From Stomatohabitans albus (GTDB taxonomy: Bacteria; Actinomycetota; Nitriliruptoria; Euzebyales; Euzebyaceae), in contig NZ_JAYKKE010000002.1 in assembly GCF_036336025.1 (NCBI RefSeq), forward strand, positions 62,001 to 126,000: a stretch of DNA of 64,000 nt, in the 5' to 3' direction. The position numbers and the translations under genes were made by a program. The notes beneath the pieces were generated by a model. It was not told where the DNA came from and did not search any database. It worked only from the letters and a program-made list of their open reading frames with translations. Every line of letters begins with the position of its first letter. Position 1 is the first letter of the stretch. Positions 56,079-64,000 of this stretch are shown here, piece after piece.

Positions 56079-56600
56079 ATGAGATTGATACGGTTACTTG
56101 CGCATGGTGCACTAGCCAGCATTTTTATTTCGGCTGGGCTGAATGCATTTAAAAACCCAAAGCCATTGGCAGTAGTCGCTCAAGACACGATTGATGGTAT
56201 GGGCAAGCGGGTTGAACAATTTACTGGCAGTTCAGCTCTTTCAGACGCTGATCCGAGCACCGTTGTTCGTGCGAATGGAGCGGCACAGGTCTTAGGTGGA
56301 ATCAGCCTGTTCACTGGTATCTTCCGCAAACCTGCAGCACTTGGCTTAATTGCCAGCCTCATTCCCGTCACGGTGGCTGGACATCCGTTCTGGAAGATGA
56401 GTGGTGGTGACCGTGGCGCCCAACAAGTGCATTTCTTGAAGAATCTTGGGCTCATGGGCGGTCTGTTACTAGTAGCGACTGAACCTCGTCGTAAACCATT
56501 CATCTCGATTGGCTCTGGCACCCAACAGAGCATCAGTGACGCTGTTGGTGGTGTCGTAGACGCAAGTCTTCCCCGTGTCATGCGGCATTTGAATCCGTAA
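56079..56600 (+). CDS. DoxX-family membrane protein
   Basis: A 173-residue protein with about four membrane helices: LLAHGALASIFISAGLNAF at the start, GAAQVLGGISLFTG and FLKNLGLMGGLLLV further on, typical of DoxX/DoxD proteins. Family members include subunits linked to respiratory or thiosulfate-quinone reactions and actinobacterial membrane oxidoreductase complexes, but most have no known role. AAGGAG precedes ATG 56079. It stands alone between proB and a hydrolase gene. Confidence 0.75.
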   Translation: MRLIRLLAHGALASIFISAGLNAFKNPKPLAVVAQDTIDGMGKRVEQFTGSSALSDADPSTVVRANGAAQVLGGISLFTGIFRKPAALGLIASLIPVTVAGHPFWKMSGGDRGAQQVHFLKNLGLMGGLLLVATEPRRKPFISIGSGTQQSISDAVGGVVDASLPRVMRHLNP

Positions 56601-56620
56601 GGGCTGCTACCCTTCGGCCC

Positions 56621-58099
56621 ATGTGGCTGAATGATGCACCTGCACTGGCCGCCAGCCGATCGGGTTGGCGGCCTTGCCTTGTACTCAGTTTGCTTGGCTG
56701 GACCGAGTGCTTGGTCCTCACGGTGTTGGGGCTTCGTCCTGATGCGGTACTCAGCACAATTGCCGGACCTATCAGTGCGCTAAGTCATGATGTCACCCTT
56801 GCATTCGCCCTGCCCATTCCCATACCTGTACTCGCCGGGCTGATGGGTGCAGCTATGGCGATTCGGCTCACCGTCTATAGCCAATTAACGGGGTGGGCGT
56901 GGATAACCTGGCTTCGGATCTGGCTTATTGGGCTGATTGTTGTTCTCCCTATCGGCGTTGCGCTCGTCGCCTTTGGCCTATCCGGTGTGCCCTACCTCTG
57001 GGCTGCTGCGGCTGTATTTGCCTGTGCATTAACCCCAGCGCTGGCAAGTGTGTTTGGGTTGCGATCCTGGCAATGGGCATTCGTAGCGCCAGGGGTTGCA
57101 ACGATGATGGGTGCCTTTGCGGGGTTGACATCACCATCTCATGCACCCGTGATCATCGCCTTGGGTGTCCCCCTTGTTGCTATCGCGAGTGTACATAGTT
57201 TTGATCCCAACCCTGGGCCGATCCGTCCCTGGCGGGCTATGGCAACGGTCGGGGGAGTACTGGGCACGGTAATGTTTGGAACCGGTGTCTTATATGTGCT
57301 CTTGCAGCCCTCACCAGTTGCCCCACCTGTCATACAACGTCAACTAGAGCGCGCCTATGCAAGTAGTGACCCTCATCGTGTCATTCTGGTCGATGGATTT
57401 AATACCTCTCGGGCTACCTTGCCCTGGCTTGGAACGCCGCATCCCGTCACCTGGTATTCCTATGCGGGGCTTGACCACCTCGGCAATCCGTTACCGTATC
57501 GTGCTCGTGATACGTTGAGCGGTGTATTAGCTAACGTCGACAGCCTTGCTACCCAGATCATGCTTGAGCACCGGCGTGGGCCAGTCACCCTTGTTGGGAT
57601 TAGCCAGGGAACATGGATTATTGAAGCAACGATCCACCGCCACCCTGAACTTCGTCCGGCCATTCGCCAGATCGTGCTTATTGATACGCCCTTGAGTACG
57701 AACTGGATTGATATTTACGCACCAAATACGCATGCGGGTTTAGAACTGATCGCTGCCCTTGTCCGTGCGGTTACCCCCGTGCGGATTGATACCCAAGGGC
57801 CGTTAGCCAGAGAGTTAACGAATGGCCAGTTACCCAGCCTTAGTACGTCAACGGGTATCCCGACTGTGTGGCTGCGTAGCGTCACCGATGCGGCCACGAT
57901 GACACCCGTGCTATCGTCAGACACGACGGTGGTGACCTATTGGGGTGCTCATGCCCTCACGATCGGACTACCAAGTGGCCGGGATGCGGTGAGGCGGGTG
58001 ATTGATGGAGATATGCAAAACCAGCCTGGGAGCGCGTTCGCCGCTTTGGTCATACGTGCGATTGCAGGAGCGTGGCAGCTGCCGTCTGCCTATAAATAG
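56621..58099 (+). CDS. Membrane-anchored alpha/beta hydrolase
   Basis: A 492-residue protein. Residues about 20-235 form six or so membrane helices; the C-terminal half is an alpha/beta hydrolase with the nucleophile elbow GISQG near 331 and a likely late histidine in WGAHALTIG. The substrate is unknown; lipid or cell-wall esters are possible given the membrane anchor. TACCCT (56608-56613) lies seven bases before ATG 56621 without a ribosome-binding site, the leaderless pattern. Confidence 0.65.
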   Translation: MWLNDAPALAASRSGWRPCLVLSLLGWTECLVLTVLGLRPDAVLSTIAGPISALSHDVTLAFALPIPIPVLAGLMGAAMAIRLTVYSQLTGWAWITWLRIWLIGLIVVLPIGVALVAFGLSGVPYLWAAAAVFACALTPALASVFGLRSWQWAFVAPGVATMMGAFAGLTSPSHAPVIIALGVPLVAIASVHSFDPNPGPIRPWRAMATVGGVLGTVMFGTGVLYVLLQPSPVAPPVIQRQLERAYASSDPHRVILVDGFNTSRATLPWLGTPHPVTWYSYAGLDHLGNPLPYRARDTLSGVLANVDSLATQIMLEHRRGPVTLVGISQGTWIIEATIHRHPELRPAIRQIVLIDTPLSTNWIDIYAPNTHAGLELIAALVRAVTPVRIDTQGPLARELTNGQLPSLSTSTGIPTVWLRSVTDAATMTPVLSSDTTVVTYWGAHALTIGLPSGRDAVRRVIDGDMQNQPGSAFAALVIRAIAGAWQLPSAYK

Positions 58100-58408
58100 G
58101 GTGATGACCAGGGAAATAAAAGCCTGAACTTTAGTACAGGGAAGGCAAAACTTGCCGACAATTGGGTAGTAATCAAAAAATATTGAGAAAAACCCTTGAC
58201 TGAACTAGGGATTTAAGGCAAACTCAACGATTCCCAGCAATCAAATGGACAGCACCGGCGCGGCCAGCCTATCGCTTCTTCGCCAACTAGCCAGGGAAGT
58301 TTCTTCCCGTGCCTGAGATTTTGCTGGTGATTGTGTATGTACCCACCAAAGCCAGGTTGTATGACCTGCCATGTCTTGCCCAGATGACTATCTGTGAAAG
58401 GCGACTGA
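58100..58408 (+). promoter_or_regulatory. Promoter and long leader of the sigma factor gene
   Basis: This 309-base gap holds no gene. TTGACT (58196-58201) and CAAACT (58219-58224) are 17 bases apart and are a likely promoter with a consensus-like -35. The transcript would have a leader of about 180 bases, long for this window. It contains the hairpin GGGAAG/CTTCCC (58294-58308) and the small inverted repeat AGGT/ACCT near 58350. GAAAGG lies about 10 bases before the start. No known leader class is recognised. Confidence 0.5.
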
Positions 58409-59332
58409 ATGAAGACTGTTCCTGACGATCTGCTCGACTTATATTTCAATGAACTCGGCGCGGTAAGCCTCCTTGACGCTGACGGTGAACGCCGCCTTGC
58501 CCAAGCCATTGAAAAGGGCCGTGAAGCAGAAGCAAAACTTGAAGCCGGTGAATTCAAGACCGATGCTGAACGTCGCGCCTTGTTGCGCGCAGTGCGCGAT
58601 GGCCAAGATGCTTTTAACCACTTCGTGAGTGCAAACTTGCGTCTGGTGGTCAACATCGCCGCCAAGTTCTCCAACCGGACCAAGCTCGGCCTTGATGAAC
58701 TGATTCAAGAAGGCAACCTCGGGTTGATTCGTGCGGTTGAGAAGTTTGACTGGACAAAAGGATTCAAGTTCTCAACCTACGCCACATGGTGGATTCGCCA
58801 AGCGATTCAACGTGGGATTGCCGCCAATGAGCGCACCATTCGCCTCCCTGTCGCCATGCACGATGCCGTGGTCAAGATTCGTGCTGCGCGGAGCCGTCTT
58901 GAGGCCGAAAACGGTATGGAGCCAACCATCGACGAATTGGCTGAAGCCACTCGGTTGACCCCAGCCAAGGTTGAAGATGCGTTAGAGCACATGCGGAGTG
59001 TGGCGAGCTTGGATCGTCAAGTTGGTGATGATTCGGACTCTTCAGAACTCGGTGATTTCGTTGCAACTGAAGCCGATACCTTTACCGAAGAAGTTGCCGA
59101 CAACGAAGTCCGTGATGAATTGCGCGGTGCGGTCAAGCACCTGGATAACCGCAGTGCATATGTGTTGACTCGCCGTTTTGGTCTTGATGGGCGTGAACCC
59201 CTCACCTTGGATGCGTTGGGTAAGGAATTGGATATCAGCCGTGAGAGCGTGCGCAAGATTGAAGGACGTGCCTTAGAGAGCCTTCGCCGTGACTTGGTGG
59301 GTGTGGGTGCCGCCGATATTCCCATGGATTAG
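58409..59332 (+). CDS. Sigma-70 family factor, primary-like group
   Basis: A 307-residue sigma factor with region 1.2 (DLLDLYFNELGAVSLL), region 2 (NLRLVVNIAAKF, LIQEGNLGLIRAVEKFD, STYATWWIRQAIQR), region 3 and region 4 (LDALGKELDISRESVRKIEGRALESLR). There is no region 1.1, so it resembles SigB/HrdB-type group 1 or 2 factors. Whether it is the housekeeping sigma cannot be settled without the rest of the genome. A long leader and strong -35 suggest controlled, robust expression. A terminator-like hairpin follows. Confidence 0.9.
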   Translation: MKTVPDDLLDLYFNELGAVSLLDADGERRLAQAIEKGREAEAKLEAGEFKTDAERRALLRAVRDGQDAFNHFVSANLRLVVNIAAKFSNRTKLGLDELIQEGNLGLIRAVEKFDWTKGFKFSTYATWWIRQAIQRGIAANERTIRLPVAMHDAVVKIRAARSRLEAENGMEPTIDELAEATRLTPAKVEDALEHMRSVASLDRQVGDDSDSSELGDFVATEADTFTEEVADNEVRDELRGAVKHLDNRSAYVLTRRFGLDGREPLTLDALGKELDISRESVRKIEGRALESLRRDLVGVGAADIPMD

Positions 59333-59353
59333 GTAGTACATCTCAGCGTTATG

Positions 59354-59388
59354 AGCATGAACCCAGGCATATTGCCTGGGTTCATGCT
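59354..59388. terminator. Perfect 15-base-pair inverted repeat after the sigma gene
   Basis: 59354-59368 is perfectly complementary to 59374-59388, with the 5-base loop ATATT. No T run follows on either strand, so this is a strong hairpin and probable transcription block, but not a textbook intrinsic terminator. Confidence 0.65.
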
Positions 59389-59455
59389 GTTATCAGTGCA
59401 ACCGGATAGGTGAGAATGGGTATAACTCATGTAACCGGCGAGTAAGGACGTATCT

Positions 59456-60601
59456 GTGTTTGTACTGATTCTGGGGTGTGCTGTTGTGATGGTGCTCCTT
59501 GCCCTGGGCACCTTGAATGCGCGGATTCCAGTGTTAAGTTCCTTCGCCAATACGATCACCGTCACTGGAGCTCATCTCTATCTCGTGGGGCAAACGCTCG
59601 TGTTGGCTGTGGCGATGTGGTATCCCCCCACCATGAGTACCGTCAACCGAGTAATCCTTATCGGTGTGATTCTGGCCTGTGTTGGCGCTCAAGTATTCAT
59701 GCTTTGGCGTATGCTCCGGGCCACCAAGGCTGCCGGGGTGCCAGTTCGTTTCTCTAGAGCCTATTGGCCACGGATTATTCGTGGCGTCTCAACCAGGACA
59801 TATACCTACGACACCCAATTGCCCAACAGTTTGTTGAAGGTCTTTTACTGTGATGACGGCAAGGCGAACAAACCTGTTGTTATTTATACCCATGGCGGTG
59901 GGTGGTTCTATGGTTCAAAAGAGGACCGGACCTACTATCATCGCCACGCAGCTACGGAAGGGTGCGTGGTGGTCAGTATTGATTACGCCCTCTCAGATGC
60001 CCACCATCACTATGCAGGCCAAACGGAGCAACAACTTCTTCGTGGCCTTGACTGGGTGCTGGCCAACATCAGCCAATTCAATGGCCAAGTTGACCGCTGG
60101 ACCTTTGCCGGTGACTCTGCCGGTGGCAACCTTGCCCTTAATCTGGCGTTTAAAATCAACGCTGGGCTGTACACGCAGCCCGACAGTACGCCATATCCTG
60201 CGGTTTCGGCGGTATGTGTCACCTATCCCGTTGCTGATCCGGTGGGGTTTTATCACAACCCAGACCTCATCATGGGTGCGGTGACGCGGTATAGCGCCCG
60301 AAGCTACACCGGCGGTACCCCTGAAGAACAACCCGAGGTCTATGCCAGCATTACCCCTGGGCAGTTCATTACCCCGAATGCGCCCGCGGTCAGCATTGTG
60401 CTGGGCACCCAAGATGCCGCGGTTCCTCACACCGGCAGTCTGGCCCTCGTGAACCAGCTCAATGCGGTGGGGGTTCGTACCCACCTGGTTGCTATTCCCT
60501 ATGCCAATCACGCGTGTGACACCTTTTGGGGGTCTATCGCCAGTGAAGCGTATATCCACGCGGCAAGGGTGATGCGCCAATCGGTGCAGTCAGGTACCTA
60601 A
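59456..60601 (+). CDS. Membrane-anchored HSL-type esterase
   Basis: A 381-residue protein with two or three N-terminal membrane helices (residues about 1-95) and a hormone-sensitive-lipase-like hydrolase domain. The oxyanion motif is THGGGWFYGS (about 141-150), the nucleophile elbow GDSAGGN (about 219-225), and the likely acid and base lie in GTQDAAVPH and YANHACD. It probably cleaves short-chain esters at the membrane surface. GTG 59456 with AAGGA upstream is the chosen start. It is convergent with the metzincin gene. Confidence 0.75.
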   Translation: MFVLILGCAVVMVLLALGTLNARIPVLSSFANTITVTGAHLYLVGQTLVLAVAMWYPPTMSTVNRVILIGVILACVGAQVFMLWRMLRATKAAGVPVRFSRAYWPRIIRGVSTRTYTYDTQLPNSLLKVFYCDDGKANKPVVIYTHGGGWFYGSKEDRTYYHRHAATEGCVVVSIDYALSDAHHHYAGQTEQQLLRGLDWVLANISQFNGQVDRWTFAGDSAGGNLALNLAFKINAGLYTQPDSTPYPAVSAVCVTYPVADPVGFYHNPDLIMGAVTRYSARSYTGGTPEEQPEVYASITPGQFITPNAPAVSIVLGTQDAAVPHTGSLALVNQLNAVGVRTHLVAIPYANHACDTFWGSIASEAYIHAARVMRQSVQSGT

Positions 60602-60636
60602 CCGCACCTGATCCGATTGGCTGCATTGTCCTTTGT

Positions 60637-62802
60637 TTAGGCCTGGGGGAAAGGCCAACCGTTGGGCTTACAGCCACGCAAGTTGATGGATTGTTGCATC
60701 ATCACGGGGGCCGGTTGGTTGGGATCACTACACGGCGCGGTTTGGTGGTGGTGACCAAGGCCGTGACCAAACTCATGGCTAATCACGTAGGTGCGATACA
60801 CCTCAAGGTCATTAAAGGTGGGTACACCGGTGTTGATACGGTCTAAGTTCACCATCGCATTGCTGTTATTCCAACATGAAAGGCGACCACCGGTATTCAA
60901 CCCGGCGCGGGCACATTGGGCGTCAACGGTTGGTGGTGTGGCCAATACCAGGCGAATATCAGCCTTTTCTGGGTCATCAATACGCTGCAAACGAACCTTG
61001 CCGTCATGGGTCCAGCCACGCTTATCATTCAAAACGCGTTCAGCCAACGCGGTCCAATCTGCGATGGTCCACTTGGTACTTGGTTCTACCGCAGCAACCC
61101 AGGTGTATAACCGTCCACTCTGGCCGATGACTGGCCCGGTACCAGGGGCGATGTCCCAGCCATTCTTGTCTTTCTTGGGGACCAGCACCTCACCGCTCAT
61201 TACTCGATGGCGAGCGTGCTGGGCGTCAACTACAAAGACAGTGGCGGTTAGTGGGTTGGCGAGTGAGATATTGGCATTGGGTTTCCACGTGATCGTATTC
61301 CCTGCAATGGTGCCCGTACCGGGAACTTCAAAGCCGTTCGCATCTTGGATATAGATTGATCCACCCGTGAGGGGTTGATTCCACGTAAATGCAATCTGAC
61401 CGTTATTGAACGTTCCTGTGGGTAACTGTAAATCTTGTGTGGTTTTGGCATCAATCCCGATCCCGAGGATATTGGCAACCGTTTCCGGAGATACTGCGGC
61501 AGGGCCACCAACCACCGTGATGGCATTGGTATTGAGCTTGGATCGTTGTTGGATGACCATTGTCAACACACCGGCACCGTAGGTATCGGCAAGGATGAGC
61601 CCGTCAGTCTGCGCCGCAAGCGGGCCGGCTGTAATCCCATCAATTGGGTTGGTAGCACTTGTAAATACGAGGGATTGTGTGGGTTGTTCACTCCCTCGTC
61701 CGGCAAGGGCTACCGATAAGGCTCCAGTGGTTGGTTGCGCCTGCCCAACTGTTGGCATTGCCATTGGTGGTTGAACGGGTTCACTGATGCGTTGAACGGG
61801 GGTGCCACCATTGAGGCTGGTCACAACATCATCGGTGATTGTTGTGCCCGTAACCTCTACCTGTTCACGGAGTGTTGGATGGTCGTTCAGGAGGGCTTTT
61901 GCCGGCTCTGCCGCCTGGGTTGGGTCGGTGAGCAATAAGGCAGCTTGGTTGCGCGCGGCATAGACCGCTGAAGGCAGGGCGTCAGTCCAGCGACCGGCAT
62001 CGGTAAGTACCAGTTTGGTGATGCTGTGGTTGGTGACCAGGTCCTTGGCCACACTGGCCGCCGTGGCATAGCGGGTGTCACCAGCGAGGCGGCTCACCTT
62101 GGGGCTCATCGTGACCAGTTGGCTGAGTGCAGTTGGGCTCACCACACCTTCACCACCGATAACGACAAGCTCGATGCCAGGGTGCGCACCTAACCAGGCG
62201 CGGGTTTCTTCGGGTACCTGGTCGGTACCGGTCACCAAGATCGGGGCGTGGATAACTTGGGCCAAGGTGGTGGCAGGAATCGCATCCGCTTCACGTTCAC
62301 CATTAATCACAATGGCGCGGGGGCTGGCTGACCATGTGGAACCCCAGGTGGTTACGAGCTGATCAGCCACGGCAACGGCAGTTGCCGCACGATTAGCCCC
62401 AGAAACTCGCTTTACTGATTGGCCGGCAACCAGGATGGGCCATTCTTTTACGGTGGTGGTATTCGCACGTAAACGCACGGTGTGCACACCAGGGGAGAGG
62501 CTATCAATGGTGGCTTGAACACGATCTGGTGTTACTTGTGTACCTTCAACCAGCTTGCCATCAATGTCGAGCGACACCTTGGCATCTTGAGCACAACTCA
62601 TGAATCCCGTAACGGTGAGTGGGGTTTGCGTGGCCACCACACTATGTGGTGCCGGGAGCACGCCACGCAGTGTGGTACATGACGGCTGGGTGTTCCCCTG
62701 GGGATTTGCGTCTTGCGCAATTGCCGGTTGGGTACTACATGTAGTTAGGGTAGCTAGTAGTGCTACCGCGGTTGAAACCGTGATTCCTAAGCGCATAACC
62801 AT
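60637..62802 (-). CDS. Secreted cell-wall-binding repeat protein with DUF3152 metzincin domain
   Basis: A 721-residue exported protein. A signal peptide ends near LTTC (about residue 22), an imperfect lipobox. Three cell-wall-binding type 2 repeats cover about 130-460 (VSGANRAATAVAVADQLV, LAGDTRYATAASVAKDLV and a diverged third). An Ig-like domain follows at about 470-560, then a C-terminal DUF3152 domain with the metzincin zinc site HEFGHGLGHHH near 687 and a VMMQQ Met-turn. It is probably a protease held on the cell wall. TACGTT lies six bases before its ATG on the minus strand, again leaderless. The combination of domains is unusual. Confidence 0.8.
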   Translation of the reverse strand: MVMRLGITVSTAVALLATLTTCSTQPAIAQDANPQGNTQPSCTTLRGVLPAPHSVVATQTPLTVTGFMSCAQDAKVSLDIDGKLVEGTQVTPDRVQATIDSLSPGVHTVRLRANTTTVKEWPILVAGQSVKRVSGANRAATAVAVADQLVTTWGSTWSASPRAIVINGEREADAIPATTLAQVIHAPILVTGTDQVPEETRAWLGAHPGIELVVIGGEGVVSPTALSQLVTMSPKVSRLAGDTRYATAASVAKDLVTNHSITKLVLTDAGRWTDALPSAVYAARNQAALLLTDPTQAAEPAKALLNDHPTLREQVEVTGTTITDDVVTSLNGGTPVQRISEPVQPPMAMPTVGQAQPTTGALSVALAGRGSEQPTQSLVFTSATNPIDGITAGPLAAQTDGLILADTYGAGVLTMVIQQRSKLNTNAITVVGGPAAVSPETVANILGIGIDAKTTQDLQLPTGTFNNGQIAFTWNQPLTGGSIYIQDANGFEVPGTGTIAGNTITWKPNANISLANPLTATVFVVDAQHARHRVMSGEVLVPKKDKNGWDIAPGTGPVIGQSGRLYTWVAAVEPSTKWTIADWTALAERVLNDKRGWTHDGKVRLQRIDDPEKADIRLVLATPPTVDAQCARAGLNTGGRLSCWNNSNAMVNLDRINTGVPTFNDLEVYRTYVISHEFGHGLGHHHQTAPCSDPNQPAPVMMQQSINLRGCKPNGWPFPQA

Positions 62803-62852
62803 TATTCAAACGTAGCCGGTTATCTGGTTGCGATGCAGGTGAAGGAGCAATG

Positions 62853-63686
62853 ATGTTAACGCGAACCCTTCGTTCACAATGTGCGATGCCCGCCCTTGGG
62901 TTGGGGACATGGCCTATTAAAGGCCCGAAATGTATTGATCTGGTGCGAACTGGCCTTGAATCGGGGTTTCGGTTAATTGATACCGCCCAGATGTATACGA
63001 ATGAAGTATCAACGGGTATGGGTATCGCCCAAAGTGGGGTTAACCGCCATGACATTTTCCTTACCACCAAGGTGGTGGGCTGTAACCAAGGTAAGTTGAC
63101 GCGTGAGAGTGTTGAAATGAGTCTGGAGCGCCTTGGTACCGACTATCTCGACCTCATTTTGATTCACTGGCCAAATCCCAGCCTTGGGCGGGCCGAAGCC
63201 ACATGGGAAACCCTTGCCAATGTCCGCGAAGAAGGACTCACGATGAGTATTGGGTTGAGTAATTTCTCGCTCACCCAATATGACGCCCTGGTGGATGCTA
63301 CAGGTGTTGAAGCAGATGTGAATCAGGTCCAAATTGATCCCTGGGCACGGCAAAGCGAACTCGTTGACGGGTTATTAGAACGCGGCGTGATGCCTCAGGC
63401 CTGGGGGCCGTTGGGTACGCGTGCGGCTCGCCATAACACGGAACTTGACTGGAGCGTGCTTGAAACCGTTGCCGCTCGTCATGGCGTAAGTCCGCACGCG
63501 ATTGCCTTGGCTGACCAACTTGGCCGTGGGTTTGCGACGGTGGTGCGTTCGTCTAATCCTGAACACCAGCTAGCCAACTTGAAGGCCTTAGAGATTGAAC
63601 TCACCGATCAAGACAAGGCCGACCTCGCTGGCATGGCACAAGAGACCGTGCATTTGTACGACTCAACGGTAGAAGAAGAGTTCTGA
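62853..63686 (+). CDS. Aldo/keto reductase
   Basis: A 277-residue NADPH-dependent reductase of the AKR superfamily. The TIM barrel shows GLGTWPIKG, the catalytic DTAQMY (Asp, Tyr), LTTKV (Lys) and LIHWPNP (His), plus the cofactor region VVRSSNPEHQLANL. AGGAG (62843-62847) is 5 bases before ATG 62853; the ATG immediately before it, at 62850, gives one extra residue. Substrate unknown; relatives reduce 2,5-diketogluconate or methylglyoxal. It is a single gene, divergent from the metzincin gene. Confidence 0.88.
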   Translation: MLTRTLRSQCAMPALGLGTWPIKGPKCIDLVRTGLESGFRLIDTAQMYTNEVSTGMGIAQSGVNRHDIFLTTKVVGCNQGKLTRESVEMSLERLGTDYLDLILIHWPNPSLGRAEATWETLANVREEGLTMSIGLSNFSLTQYDALVDATGVEADVNQVQIDPWARQSELVDGLLERGVMPQAWGPLGTRAARHNTELDWSVLETVAARHGVSPHAIALADQLGRGFATVVRSSNPEHQLANLKALEIELTDQDKADLAGMAQETVHLYDSTVEEEF

Positions 63687-63920
63687 TAGCAAACCTGCAA
63701 GGCTGTAGGTAGCCAGGCCCACCACTCGTGATAAGGAGCACGATTCAGACCGAAAATATGGTCCAAACCGTGCTCCTAGACAGTCTTAATCGCGCTGCTT
63801 AGCTTTCTTGCTTGGTTGTCTTTGTCGCGCGGTAGCGCAGAGTTTGGTCCAGTTCGACCTTGCGTATCAGCCGGAACAAGAGAGTTTAAACCCAAGGTGT
63901 ATTCGTTGGTATGAGGACAC
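63687..63920. other. Intergenic region with a two-tier hairpin
   Basis: No gene is seen. AGGAGCACG (63734-63742) pairs with CGTGCTCCT (63769-63777), and inside it GACC (63748-63751) pairs with GGTC (63760-63763). This is a strong, two-tier stem that could end transcription of the reductase gene from one side and of the gene at the window edge from the other, although T runs are missing. The rest, to 63920, shows no structure I can support. Confidence 0.45.
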
Positions 63921-64000
63921 TTAATACTGTTCTCGATCAGCCCAGGCTCTGAATTGGTCGGGGTTGAATATGAATAGCCCGTCTATCTGGTCGATATTGT
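63921..64000 (-). CDS. 3' end of an unidentified minus-strand gene (partial)
   Basis: An open frame enters from the right edge and stops at 63921-63923. The visible end reads NIDQIDGLFIFNPDQFRAW followed by six residues. It looks like a protein C-terminus because of its balanced composition, but 25 codons are too few to identify a family, and chance openness is possible. Confidence 0.35.
   Translation of the reverse strand, partial: NIDQIDGLFIFNPDQFRAWADREQY

Overview
The window reads as the chromosome of an actinobacterium with a roughly balanced base composition. The lineage call rests on gene content and order. The efp-nusB-pyr-mihF-gmk-rpoZ-metK-priA block, the def-fmt-rsmB group and uppS-glyQS-dnaG are all laid out as in Actinobacteria. 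The actinobacterial integration host factor (mihF), a PriA without a Walker A motif, an Eis-type acetyltransferase, a septum-formation-like lipoprotein and a DUF3152 metzincin fit the same picture. A class 1B PyrD with PyrK is not the usual choice of well-studied actinobacteria and hints at a deep branch; I do not name a genus.

Layout. 1-17.8 kb: the 3' end of efp, then nusB, four tandem membrane GGDEF-EAL genes, and pyrB, carA, carB, pyrK, pyrD, pyrF. Most junctions overlap, so much of this is translationally coupled. pyrR and pyrC, common neighbours here in actinobacteria, are absent. 17.8-27 kb: mihF, gmk, rpoZ, metK, two more GGDEF-EAL genes where coaBC often lies, and priA. 27-30.1 kb (minus strand): def, fmt, rsmB. 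30.3-37.8 kb: uppS, a PduX-like threonine kinase, glyQS, dnaG and a seventh GGDEF-EAL gene. 37.9-42.4 kb: the zinc importer znuACB and a MetPS-type amino-acid importer whose small subunit has only 41 residues. 42.5-44.6 kb: two lipoproteins (PASTA; septum-formation-like) and tRNA-Asn. 44.7-52 kb: an iron/siderophore region with an FecBCD-type importer, about 1 kb of decayed DNA holding a probable hemC remnant, and two ABC exporter half-subunits; much of it is very AT-rich. 52-64 kb: eis-like, obg, proB, DoxX, two alpha/beta hydrolases, a primary-type sigma factor, a cell-wall-binding metzincin, an aldo/keto reductase and a gene fragment at the edge.

The most unusual feature is the seven-member GGDEF-EAL family placed inside or at the ends of housekeeping operons. 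Catalytic motifs differ sharply between members. Two look bifunctional, two look like phosphodiesterases only, and three look catalytically dead, one of which keeps the c-di-GMP-binding RxxD inhibitory site. Four are co-transcribed with nusB and pyrB, which suggests, but does not prove, a c-di-GMP signalling complex tied to growth and nucleotide synthesis. Other notable items are a possible pseudoknot leader before the methionine-type transporter, a terminator-tailed structured RNA at 43.56 kb, a perfect palindrome in the carA promoter, and eight genes that appear to be leaderless.
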